Positions 26,220-34,494 of a stretch of 64,000 nucleotides of DNA are shown here, piece after piece; position 1 is the stretch's first letter; the number at the start of each line of letters is the position of its first letter. The notes beneath the pieces are model-generated. The model was not told where the DNA came from. It did not search any database and worked only from the letters and a program-made list of their open reading frames with translations. The translations under genes and the position numbers were made by a program. This stretch comes from JACMLD01 sp044223995 (GTDB lineage: Bacteria > Bacteroidota > Bacteroidia > Chitinophagales > Chitinophagaceae): assembly GCA_044223995.1 (NCBI GenBank), contig JBGALE010000007.1:124001-188000 (forward strand), given 5' to 3'.

Positions 26220-27461
26220 ATGCTGGCAATCCAGGATACACAACACCTCACTTCACTGTTTGAGAATGCAACAGAAGGAATCATCCTGACCAATGGTTTG
26301 GGCAATATTGTGATAGTGAATCCTGCTGCGGAGAAAATGTTTGGATACAGTGCTGGTGAAATTGTCGGTCAGGCCATTGAAGTACTCATACCGGAAAAAT
26401 TCAAGCCCCACCACCACGAATTGCGTGATGGCTTTTACAAACATCCGTCGAACCGGGCCATGGGTCAAAACCGTGATTTGTTTGGGAGGCGTAAAGACGG
26501 TACCAATTTACCGGTTGAAGTGAGCCTGAGCCATTACCGGAAAGAAAATGAATTGTTCGTAATTGCTTTTATTGTCGACATCACCCGCAGAAAGGAAATT
26601 GAAAACAATATGAAAACCCAGCAGGCGGAGCTGGAGCGCATCAGCAACGAGATAAGAAAACTGAATGCCGACCTCGAGATGAAAGTGGAAGAGCGTACCA
26701 TGATCTTGAAAGAGGCATTGCAAAGGCTGGAGCAATCACAAACCGAATTGAGCGAGGCCCTGGATAAGGAAAGACAACTGAATGAGATCAAAAGCCGTTT
26801 TGTATCGATGGCTTCTCATGAATTTCGTACGCCGCTGAGTACGGTATTGTCATCGGCATCACTGTTGTCTAAATATACACATACCGAAGACCAGGAAAAA
26901 AGGGACAAACACATCGAAAAGATTAAAAGCTCGGTAAAAAACCTGAACGAAATCCTTGAAGATTTCCTTTCACTCGGGAAACTGGATGAGGGAAAGGTGC
27001 AAAGCCTTCGTTCCGAATTCGACCTGCAGGATTGTATTTCCGATACGGTTGACGAAATGAAAGCCTTTCTTAAAAAGGGTCAAAAAATAGAACTGCATTT
27101 CGAGGGCAGCCCCATTATTTTTTCGGATAGAAAACTATTGCGTAACATTGTCATCAACCTAAGCAGCAACGCCATCAAGTTTTCCGGGGAAAACAGTTGT
27201 GTTAACATAGAAGCCATCAATGCCAATGGGACAGTGAAAATTGCAGTTAAAGATCAGGGTATAGGCATTGCCGAAGAGGATCAGCAGCATTTGTTTTCAA
27301 GTTTTTTCCGGGGCGCCAATGTCACCAATATCCAGGGCACCGGGTTGGGGCTGCACATTGTACAGCGCTATACCGGGTTGCTGGGTGGAACCGTGCAATT
27401 GAACAGCAAATTAAACGAAGGAACAACAGTTACCATAATCATACCTTCCAATCAATCATAA
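26220..27461 (+). CDS. Cytoplasmic PAS histidine kinase, FixL-like candidate oxygen sensor
   Basis: 413 aa with no membrane segment. PAS domain residues ~10-125, coiled coil ~128-190, HisKA with phospho-acceptor His200 in SMASHEFRTPLS, HATPase with NLSSNAIKFS, DQGIGIAEED and GTGLGLHIVQ. Aligned by eye without gaps to rhizobial FixL from the LxPE motif to the RRDG motif, His65 (in KPHHHELRDGF) falls on the FixL heme ligand His200 and Arg85 on heme-propionate Arg220. Heme binding is therefore plausible, not proven: related PAS domains often share these residues. The stop codon is separated by only 1 nt from the response regulator start, so the two are certainly co-expressed. Confidence 0.9.
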   Translation: MLAIQDTQHLTSLFENATEGIILTNGLGNIVIVNPAAEKMFGYSAGEIVGQAIEVLIPEKFKPHHHELRDGFYKHPSNRAMGQNRDLFGRRKDGTNLPVEVSLSHYRKENELFVIAFIVDITRRKEIENNMKTQQAELERISNEIRKLNADLEMKVEERTMILKEALQRLEQSQTELSEALDKERQLNEIKSRFVSMASHEFRTPLSTVLSSASLLSKYTHTEDQEKRDKHIEKIKSSVKNLNEILEDFLSLGKLDEGKVQSLRSEFDLQDCISDTVDEMKAFLKKGQKIELHFEGSPIIFSDRKLLRNIVINLSSNAIKFSGENSCVNIEAINANGTVKIAVKDQGIGIAEEDQQHLFSSFFRGANVTNIQGTGLGLHIVQRYTGLLGGTVQLNSKLNEGTTVTIIIPSNQS

Positions 27462-27462
27462 C

Positions 27463-28518
27463 ATGAAATCGATTTTAGTCATAGAAGATAACCCGGACAT
27501 CAGGGAGAATACGGTAGAAATATTGTCACTGGCCGGCTACAATGCCTTGTCTGCAGAAAACGGGAAGAAAGGTGTTGAACTGGCCATCAGGGATAAACCA
27601 AGCCTGATTGTCTGCGACATTATGATGCCCGAGCTGGACGGTTATGGTGTACTGCACATGCTGAAGAAAAATACAGACACTGAGCACATACCTTTTATAT
27701 TTCTTACAGCAAAAATTGAGCGTACCGATTTCAGGAAGGGCATGGAAATGGGTGCTGATGATTATATCACCAAACCATTTGAAGACCTGGAATTGCTTAA
27801 AGCCATTGAAATGCGCCTGAAAAAGGCGGAGGTACTGGAAAAGAAATATCCCCTGTCGCAGCAGGGCATCAGTGAATTTCTGAAAGATGTCAAAGGTGCC
27901 GGTTTAATTACACAACTCGAGGAACAGTATAACATAGAATCCTATGGTAAAAAACAAAGCCTGTATTCTGAAGGCCGGCGGCCTAAATTTTTATTCTATG
28001 TGGTCAAGGGAAAAGTAAAAGGCTATAAAAACCATGAGGACGGTAAAGAGTATATCACTGATATTTTCAGTGAAGGCGATTTTATCGGCTACAGCGCGTT
28101 GATTGAAAATAATAACTACGATGACAATACAGTGGTGCTGGAAGACGCGGAAATACTACAGGTGCCACGGGAAGATTTCTTCCAAATGATATATGGTGAT
28201 ATCAATGTCGCCAACCAGTTTATCCGTATCATCACCCAGAATGTAAAAGAAAAAGAAGAGCGGCTGCTCAATCTTGCTTACAGTTCGCTTCGTAAACGGG
28301 TGGCAAAAGCCCTGGTGGACATTCATAAGAAGTTTAACACCGGTGGTGGCAGCAACCCCATTGAAATATCAAGGGATGATATTGCACACTATGTCGGCAC
28401 CGCCACTGAATCGCTTATCCGCACACTCAGCGATTTCAAATCAGAAAAATTAATTGAAATTAAAGAAGGGAAAATACGCATACTGAACCTCGAAAAACTG
28501 AACAACCTGCTGTATTAA
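27463..28518 (+). CDS. Response regulator fused to a Crp/Fnr-type transcription factor
   Basis: 351 aa. REC domain residues 1-120 with acidic pocket EDN, phospho-acceptor Asp52 (VCDIMMPELDG), and Lys104 (ITKPF). A cyclic-nucleotide-binding-like beta roll covers ~145-255 (YSEGRRPKFLFYVVKGKVKGY; SEGDFIGYSALI; VLEDAEILQVPREDFF), then a long helix and a Crp-type winged helix ~270-351. The recognition helix TATESLIRTLSDF keeps Glu316 and Arg320 in the ExxxR spacing used by Crp and Fnr to read TGA half-sites. It has a single cysteine (Cys51), so it cannot hold an Fnr-type Fe-S cluster; the signal should arrive by phosphorylation from the adjacent kinase. Confidence 0.93.
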   Translation: MKSILVIEDNPDIRENTVEILSLAGYNALSAENGKKGVELAIRDKPSLIVCDIMMPELDGYGVLHMLKKNTDTEHIPFIFLTAKIERTDFRKGMEMGADDYITKPFEDLELLKAIEMRLKKAEVLEKKYPLSQQGISEFLKDVKGAGLITQLEEQYNIESYGKKQSLYSEGRRPKFLFYVVKGKVKGYKNHEDGKEYITDIFSEGDFIGYSALIENNNYDDNTVVLEDAEILQVPREDFFQMIYGDINVANQFIRIITQNVKEKEERLLNLAYSSLRKRVAKALVDIHKKFNTGGGSNPIEISRDDIAHYVGTATESLIRTLSDFKSEKLIEIKEGKIRILNLEKLNNLLY

Positions 28519-28520
28519 TT

Positions 28521-28931
28521 TTAACCGGCATCTTCACCGCTTTCATTGATCAGGGGCCGGGCGATGGTGCTGGACAATTCCCGGCCATGCTGGTTTTGCT
28601 TTTGTAATGTCCAGTGATCAGTCATGGTGGTTTGCAGCCAAAGATTCCCTGAACGGCGGTAAACGAGGACATTTAACCCAAATTGCTCCCTGAACAATTT
28701 CTCCAGTTCATTCACCTTCATGACCTCGGTAATATCCATGTCTGCTTCCTGCTTTAACGCAGGCTGGCACTCCCCTATCTTCCTGGAATGAGGAATAACC
28801 GAAGCAGGTGAAAAATCCTGCTTGTTAAATGCTTTGTTACTGAAGAATTCAAGTTTCAGAAATGGAAAAAATGTATTGAAATCTTTCAGCACATCGCTCA
28901 CCGTCCTGGCAGGGGCTATTCGCAACAGCAT
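28521..28931 (-). CDS. Conserved small Bacteroidota protein, function unknown
   Basis: 136 aa. N-terminal half TVSDVLKDFNTFFPFLKLEFF, a linker, then MDITEVMKVNELEKLFREQFG with VYRRSGNLWLQTTMTDHWTLQKQN; I recognise this as a conserved family in Bacteroidota found near stress genes, but no function is known to me. No signal peptide. It ends 2 nt from the end of the convergent regulator gene. Its promoter looks strong (TAAGTTTG at 28942-28949), which puts transcription start only a few nt before the start codon, so the mRNA may be nearly leaderless. A perfect Fnr-type box is centred 69.5 nt upstream of the start codon. Confidence 0.8.
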   Translation of the reverse strand: MLLRIAPARTVSDVLKDFNTFFPFLKLEFFSNKAFNKQDFSPASVIPHSRKIGECQPALKQEADMDITEVMKVNELEKLFREQFGLNVLVYRRSGNLWLQTTMTDHWTLQKQNQHGRELSSTIARPLINESGEDAG

Positions 28932-28941
28932 GTTTTTACTA

Positions 28942-28949
28942 CAAACTTA
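28942..28949 (-). promoter_or_regulatory. -7 element of the 136-aa gene (TAAGTTTG)
   Basis: Perfect TAnnTTTG on the minus strand with a TTG 16 nt further upstream. Its last base is 58.5 nt from the Fnr-type dyad at 29000.5, a class I-like distance. Confidence 0.55.
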
Positions 28950-28994
28950 TATTCATGACTGGCCTCAATTACTGACTACAGTGAGCGCAAATAA

Positions 28995-29006
28995 TGATCT
29001 TTATCA
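28995..29006. promoter_or_regulatory. Fnr/FixK-type box upstream of the 136-aa gene
   Basis: TGAT-CTTT-ATCA, perfect outer palindrome, in the 349-nt divergent region between the 136-aa gene and the universal stress protein gene. The rest of that region holds only the second box below. Confidence 0.72.
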
Positions 29007-29160
29007 GATGACCGGCAGACTACAGGCAGTTTTGTTAATTAAAACAAAAACAATCTACTGTGCATGTAATTATAGGTTATAAGTCGCATGGGACAAGCAT
29101 TTCAGAGCAGGCACAGTTTCTGCAATGATACAGGAAGGGATAACTGCTTGCCGTCCCGGT

Positions 29161-29172
29161 TGATTACAATCA
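29161..29172. promoter_or_regulatory. Fnr/FixK-type box upstream of usp
   Basis: TTGAT-TACA-ATCAC: a perfect TGAT-N4-ATCA, matching the classical Fnr/FixK consensus including the leading T. Centred 114.5 nt before the usp start codon. A clear -7 element at the standard distance is not evident here. Confidence 0.72.
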
Positions 29173-29280
29173 CTTAAATATTTGATGGCCCTCATGTATT
29201 GGTGTTTATAACCCTGGCTACCTTTATGGAGCAGAAAACATTTTTGAAATATTATTGATTCACCACTTAATATTAATAAA

Positions 29281-30108
29281 ATGAAAACACTCATAGTTCC
29301 TGTCGATTTTTCACAAGCATCCATCAATGCAGCCAATTATGCACTCGACTTTGCAGCCGCCATTAATGGCAGTATTGCCTTAATAAATATCTGCCAGTTT
29401 CCGGTGGCCTTCAGCGAAGTGCCCGTACCGGCTATCACCATCACAGAACTGATAAAAGATGCAGAAGTAAATATTGCCGAACTAAAAGCCGATTTACTGC
29501 GAAAAGTAAAAGGCGATATTAAAATATATACAGAAGTGAGGGAAGGCGGCATTATTACCGAGATAGAAAACTATGCGAATACGCTGCATCCCTATGCCGT
29601 GGTAATGGGTGCACGTGGCGCAGGTGGGTTTGAAACCACTTTATTTGGAAGCAATACCGTATCTGCCATGAAACACCTTACCTGGCCGCTGATCATCGTT
29701 CCGAAAGGCGCGCATTTTACCAGTATCAAAAAAATCGGCCTGGCCTGTGACCTGCGCAACGTAACCCAAAGTGTACACGCAGCCCAACTGAAGCAACTGG
29801 TCAGTGATTTTCATGCGGAGCTGGATGTACTGCATGTACAGAAAGAAAAAACCGGCAGCCTGGGCGGCGAAGAAGTGGAAGGATCCGAATGGCTGCGGGA
29901 GATGTTGGAAGAAGTAAAACCAACTTTTCATTTCATGACGAAAAATAATATTGATGAAGCCATCAATGAATTTGCCGAAACCAATAACCTCGACATGCTG
30001 GTCATGATCCCGAAAAAACACGGATTGCTGGATGGCATTTTCCATTCCAGTCATTCAAAGAGCCTGGCCATGCACGCGCATGTACCGGTTATGTCCATTC
30101 ACGAATAA
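29281..30108 (+). CDS. Universal stress protein (tandem Usp domains)
   Basis: 275 aa with two Usp folds. The first (1-145) starts MKTLIVPVDFSQASINAANYAL and ends with the nucleotide-binding signature GARGAGGFETTLFGSNTVSAM...PLIIVPKG. The second (150-275) is degenerate at the nucleotide site (VMIPKKHGLLDGIFHSSHSKSLAMH). Usp proteins bind ATP and promote survival under respiratory or starvation stress. An Fnr-type box upstream links it to the low-oxygen genes nearby. A strong terminator follows. Confidence 0.92.
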   Translation: MKTLIVPVDFSQASINAANYALDFAAAINGSIALINICQFPVAFSEVPVPAITITELIKDAEVNIAELKADLLRKVKGDIKIYTEVREGGIITEIENYANTLHPYAVVMGARGAGGFETTLFGSNTVSAMKHLTWPLIIVPKGAHFTSIKKIGLACDLRNVTQSVHAAQLKQLVSDFHAELDVLHVQKEKTGSLGGEEVEGSEWLREMLEEVKPTFHFMTKNNIDEAINEFAETNNLDMLVMIPKKHGLLDGIFHSSHSKSLAMHAHVPVMSIHE

Positions 30109-30150
30109 ATCAGTCAGTTTAGCAGAATAAACATGTAGATTTTAAGTGTT

Positions 30151-30178
30151 GGGGCGGTGGGGACACCGCCCCTTTTTT
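30151..30178 (+). terminator. Intrinsic terminator of usp
   Basis: GGGGCGGTG-GGGA-CACCGCCCC-TTTTTT: perfect 9-bp GC stem, 4-nt loop and U-tract, 42 nt after the usp stop codon and before the convergent efflux operon. Confidence 0.92.
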
Positions 30179-30187
30179 ATCATGCCC

Positions 30188-31264
30188 TCATCCTGCTGAT
30201 CCTTCTTTGATTTCATCATTTGCATGAAGCACCACTTTATCGCCCGGCTGCAAATTACCATACACTTCTACCCGGTCAATGGTAGTATTGCCTGTGCTCA
30301 CGTCGACCTTCACCAGTTTCCCTTCCCGCGACAGCAACACATATTTTCTTTCGGTGGATGTTACAACGGATGATTTGGGAACGCTCATAGCATTGATGCC
30401 CCCTTTCGGATACAGCAATACATCAGCATACATACCCGCAGATAATAAGCCATCGCTGTTGCTGACATCTATTTCAATCCGTTCGCTCCGGTATTGCGGG
30501 TTGACATTACCTGATTTTCGGGTTATCCTTCCCGTTAGTTTTTTACCCGGCAATGCACTCGAAAAAAACGACATGGTATCCTTGTTCTGTACACTTGGTG
30601 CCAGGGCTTCCGGTATATCCACCTGCAGGCGCAGGTGCGCTACCTGTTTCAGCTCCAGCATGGGCTTGTCCTTCACCGAAGCGCTGACCAATGCACCGGG
30701 ATGTACATTTCTCTCTGTAATGACTCCGGTAAACGGCGCTGTTACTTTTAAATACGCCATCATTGTTTGCTGCATTTGCCAGTTGGCTTTTTCCGCATTG
30801 CTTAGAGCACTGTCTGCCTCCATCTTGGACCTGGTGGCAGAAAGATCCAACGGCGATACGGCTCCGGCGGTACGCGATGCCTCCAGTAAACGGTTGTACC
30901 GTTCCTTATTGATTGTATAATCGCTCATGCTCCTGGCATATCTTTCCCGTGCCTGCATGGATGCCTGTTCCAGTTCAGGTGCTTCGAGCACCATCAGCAA
31001 TGCGCCCTTGTTTACTTTCGATCCAATATCTACCAATACTTCTTTTACATAACCATTGACCCGCGGGAAGATGCTCACTTCTTCATAAGCGGCGAGTTGC
31101 GCAGGCAATTTCACTACAGTAGTAAGCCCACCTTTTTCAACCGTTGCCATTTCAATAGTAGCCGGCGGCGGCGCTTTGATGGTTTCTTTTTTATCCGATG
31201 CCATATCGTTTGAACAGGACAGCAACACAATACTGAGCATTGCCAGCAGAAAAATATATTTCAT
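30188..31264 (-). CDS. RND efflux periplasmic adaptor (membrane fusion protein), lipoprotein
   Basis: 358 aa. Lipoprotein signal with lipobox VLLSC (Cys17). Barrel-sandwich/lipoyl halves FPRVNGYVKEVLVDIGSKVNKGALLM and KVTAPFTGVITERNVHPGALV flank a coiled-coil hairpin (~residues 85-165); beta-barrel and membrane-proximal domains follow (GKKLTGRITRKSGNVNPQYRSERI). It links the inner-membrane pump to the outer-membrane channel. Last gene of a four-gene operon, 11 nt after the pump gene. Substrate not deducible. Confidence 0.92.
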   Translation of the reverse strand: MKYIFLLAMLSIVLLSCSNDMASDKKETIKAPPPATIEMATVEKGGLTTVVKLPAQLAAYEEVSIFPRVNGYVKEVLVDIGSKVNKGALLMVLEAPELEQASMQARERYARSMSDYTINKERYNRLLEASRTAGAVSPLDLSATRSKMEADSALSNAEKANWQMQQTMMAYLKVTAPFTGVITERNVHPGALVSASVKDKPMLELKQVAHLRLQVDIPEALAPSVQNKDTMSFFSSALPGKKLTGRITRKSGNVNPQYRSERIEIDVSNSDGLLSAGMYADVLLYPKGGINAMSVPKSSVVTSTERKYVLLSREGKLVKVDVSTGNTTIDRVEVYGNLQPGDKVVLHANDEIKEGSAG

Positions 31265-31275
31265 ACAGTTATTTT

Positions 31276-34200
31276 TTATTCGTTTGTATTTTCCGGTAAT
31301 AATGAAACGGATGTAAAACTTGTCTTTTGCTGTACCCAGCCATATACAAGCGGTACAATAAACAATGCCGCCAGCGTGGAAGCAGCCAAGCCACCAATCA
31401 CGGCACGTCCCAATGGCGCTGACTGATCGCCTGCCTCTCCTATACCGCTCGCCATTGGTATCATACCTGCAATCATGGCGAGGCTTGTCATTAATATGGG
31501 CCGCAATCGTACACTTGCTGCAACAGTGGCGGCTTTGAATGGATTCTTGTATTCGAGTCGCAATGCTTCTGCATTGGTAACAATCAAAATCGCATTTGCT
31601 ACTGATACACCTGTACTCATAATGATACCCATATAGGATTGAAGGTTGAGCGTAGCACCAGTAGCCAATAACACGATCATGGCACCCAGCAATACGGCCG
31701 GCACCGTTGACAATACGGCTATCGCCAATGAAAATGACTGGTAATTGGCAGCCAGCAATAATAAAATAACCACAATGGCAACCAGCAAACCTGTTTGCAG
31801 TGAATCCAGTGTTTCTGTGAGCAGTGCCGACATCCCTTTGATCTCCGCCACCAATCCTTTGGGCGGTGTACCTGCATTGTCAATGATTTTTTGTACAGCA
31901 GCAGTGGCCGTGCCCAGGTCTTTCCGGTAAATATTGGCACTAACGGTCAGGAACCTGCGCGGGCCTGACCGATCGTATTCGCCGGGTAAAGTATCCACCG
32001 TCATGGTTGCAATGTCCGATAACACCGGTCTTGCTTTTCCTTTTACCAGTGAAACAGATTGTAATTGCTCCACAGAGTTCATCATGTATTCCGGTACCTG
32101 CACCTGTACCTGGTAAGTATATGAGACCTTTTCATCCAGCCATTGCACTTTTTCCGTAAACCGGCTGGATGAAGTGGCATCCGTGATACTGCGTGCTACT
32201 TCCGTCAGGTTAAGTCCCATTTGTGCGAGGCGGAACCTGTCAATAGTAATTTTGATCGTGGGAAAATGCAAAGGTTGTGCTATTTGTACATCGCGCAGGT
32301 AACTGATTTTTTTCATACCATCTACCAGCTTTTGCGCATACGCTGTCATATCGCCCATGTTTTTTCCGGCAACCCTTACTTCAATGGGAGTAGAAGCGCC
32401 CTGCGCCATGATCTTTTCAGTGAGTTCAATCGGTTCAAATGAAATATGTACCTGCGGATATACCGCTGCAATATTTTTGCGCAGCTTATCCTTCAGTTCA
32501 TCCAGGTTTGCCTTATATCCTTCATCGAGATTTATCTGCATGATGGCTTCATGGGTGCCGCTGTTAAAAATATACAGGTTACTGGATCCATAGCTGCTTG
32601 GTATCAAACCAATATAAACAGAACTGATGGCAACATGATCACCTGTTGTTTGGCTGATGATGTTTAATACGCCCTGCACGGTGCGCTCGGTTTTTTCCAA
32701 TCTTGTTCCATCAGGTTCCTTTATCCGCACCTGTAACTGGCCATTGTTATTTTTCGGGAGCAAATCTTTTCCAATCACTGCGAAACAAATACCCGCAGCC
32801 ACCAGTGTCAGCACGAGATAAACAGAAACGTATAGTTTTCTTCGGGGCATCCATTTTTCCAGTCTTGTCATCAGCCCCATTTTCAGCCGCTGAAAGAAGT
32901 CGTTTTCCTCCGGGTGTTTTCTATCCAGTTCGTTGTGGTTCCTGATTTCTTTTATTTCCTTTTCGTCCAGTGCCAGTCCTGCATGTGCATGCATTTTATC
33001 GTGCCGGAAGCGGAACATATCCTCCTTCAACAACCAGTTGGAAATTACCGGCACCAGTGTTTGTGCTGCCACAAATGAAATGATCATGGCAAAACCAATC
33101 GACAATGATAATGGAAGAAACATGGCCCTTGGTACACCTGTCATTACAAAAGAAGGTGCAAAGACTGCCAGTATACAGAGTAATATCAGCAGCAGTGGGA
33201 ATGAAATTTCTTCGCAGGCATCAAGTATGGCCTGTCTTTTTGTTTTTCCCATTTCCAGGTGCTGGTGAATATTTTCAATCGTCACAGTTGCCTGATCCAC
33301 TAATACACCAATAGCCAGTGCAAGACCGCTCAATGTCATAATATTGATCGTTTGACCAGAGAGGCTTAGCATCAATACAGTACTAATGATGGCAACCGGT
33401 ATGGTTATCACAACAACAAGGCTGCTTCGCCAGTCGCGCAAAAACAATAATACCATTAACCCGGTGAGGATAGCACCGAGTACGCCTTCTGTCATCAGAC
33501 TTTTTACAGCATTGATTACAAATACCGATTGATCAAATTCATAACTAAGCGTTACGTCATCGGGCAGCAGGCTCTGCATTTCAGGTATCCTTGCCTTTAA
33601 TGATTGCACCACCGCCCATGTAGAGGCATCGGCTGTTTTTACTACTGGTATATACACAGACCGCTTTCCATTGATCAAGGCGTAATCAACTGTTACATCT
33701 GCAGCATCGGCTACCGTAGCGATATCATGAATAAATACGGTGGCAGCTCCATTGGTTGCAATGGGAATATCTTCAAATTCCTGTACTTTCTCTTCAAGTG
33801 AGTTAACAGCCGTTACATACATCATGCTGTCCACACGCAGGTTTCCTGCAGGCGTCATCGCATTGTTTTTTGAAATCGCTTCTACCACCTGGTCGGGTGA
33901 AATATTATAACGGCGTAATTTTTCCGGGTCAACACTCACCACTACCGATCTCGAATTGGCACCAAAGGGAGGTGGGGCAGACAATCCATTGACGGTTGAG
34001 AACATGGGGCGAACTCTTGTTACGGCGAGATCATAAATTTCCTTGAGTGATTTTGTTTTGCTGTTAAATACCAATTGCCCTACCGGCAGTGAAGAAGCAT
34101 CGAAGCGGATAACCTGCGGCGGTAACGCACCAGGCGGAAAAAATTTCGAAGCCCTGTTTACCTGCAGCGCCACCTGTGCACTGGCTTCTGCCATATTGGT

Positions 34201-34488
34201 ATTTTCATAAAAAGAGAGTTTGATCAGCGTGAGCCCCTGGATATTTTTACTCTCCATATTTTTTATGCCATTCACATAGAGAAACTGATCCTGCATCCGC
34301 GTGGCAAAAAAGCCTTCCATTTGCTGGGGCGACATACCACCATAAGATTCGATAACATAAATGGTGGGCAGGTTTAGTTTTGGAAAAATATCAATCGGAA
34401 TGGTCCTGATGGCCATAACCGAAAACAACAACAGCCCCGTAAAAAGTACAAGAATGGTGATGGGCCTTCTTAACGCAGCACGTACCAT
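31276..34488 (-). CDS. RND superfamily efflux pump permease
   Basis: 1070 aa, with twelve membrane helices and two large periplasmic loops in the AcrB/CzcA arrangement. The N-terminus MVRAALRRPITILVLFTGLLLF and the TM4 segment GLALAIGVLVDQATVTIENIHQHL carry the acidic residue (Asp) used in proton relay. The charged cytoplasmic stretch between helices 6 and 7 (KEIKEIRNHNELDRKHPEEND) is somewhat long. Drug versus metal specificity cannot be assigned: the motif differs from typical CzcA (LGLIVDGAVI). Operon partners: adaptor (11 nt downstream) and TolC-like channel (6 nt upstream). Confidence 0.93.
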   Translation of the reverse strand: MVRAALRRPITILVLFTGLLLFSVMAIRTIPIDIFPKLNLPTIYVIESYGGMSPQQMEGFFATRMQDQFLYVNGIKNMESKNIQGLTLIKLSFYENTNMAEASAQVALQVNRASKFFPPGALPPQVIRFDASSLPVGQLVFNSKTKSLKEIYDLAVTRVRPMFSTVNGLSAPPPFGANSRSVVVSVDPEKLRRYNISPDQVVEAISKNNAMTPAGNLRVDSMMYVTAVNSLEEKVQEFEDIPIATNGAATVFIHDIATVADAADVTVDYALINGKRSVYIPVVKTADASTWAVVQSLKARIPEMQSLLPDDVTLSYEFDQSVFVINAVKSLMTEGVLGAILTGLMVLLFLRDWRSSLVVVITIPVAIISTVLMLSLSGQTINIMTLSGLALAIGVLVDQATVTIENIHQHLEMGKTKRQAILDACEEISFPLLLILLCILAVFAPSFVMTGVPRAMFLPLSLSIGFAMIISFVAAQTLVPVISNWLLKEDMFRFRHDKMHAHAGLALDEKEIKEIRNHNELDRKHPEENDFFQRLKMGLMTRLEKWMPRRKLYVSVYLVLTLVAAGICFAVIGKDLLPKNNNGQLQVRIKEPDGTRLEKTERTVQGVLNIISQTTGDHVAISSVYIGLIPSSYGSSNLYIFNSGTHEAIMQINLDEGYKANLDELKDKLRKNIAAVYPQVHISFEPIELTEKIMAQGASTPIEVRVAGKNMGDMTAYAQKLVDGMKKISYLRDVQIAQPLHFPTIKITIDRFRLAQMGLNLTEVARSITDATSSSRFTEKVQWLDEKVSYTYQVQVQVPEYMMNSVEQLQSVSLVKGKARPVLSDIATMTVDTLPGEYDRSGPRRFLTVSANIYRKDLGTATAAVQKIIDNAGTPPKGLVAEIKGMSALLTETLDSLQTGLLVAIVVILLLLAANYQSFSLAIAVLSTVPAVLLGAMIVLLATGATLNLQSYMGIIMSTGVSVANAILIVTNAEALRLEYKNPFKAATVAASVRLRPILMTSLAMIAGMIPMASGIGEAGDQSAPLGRAVIGGLAASTLAALFIVPLVYGWVQQKTSFTSVSLLPENTNE

Positions 34489-34494
34489 GTATGG

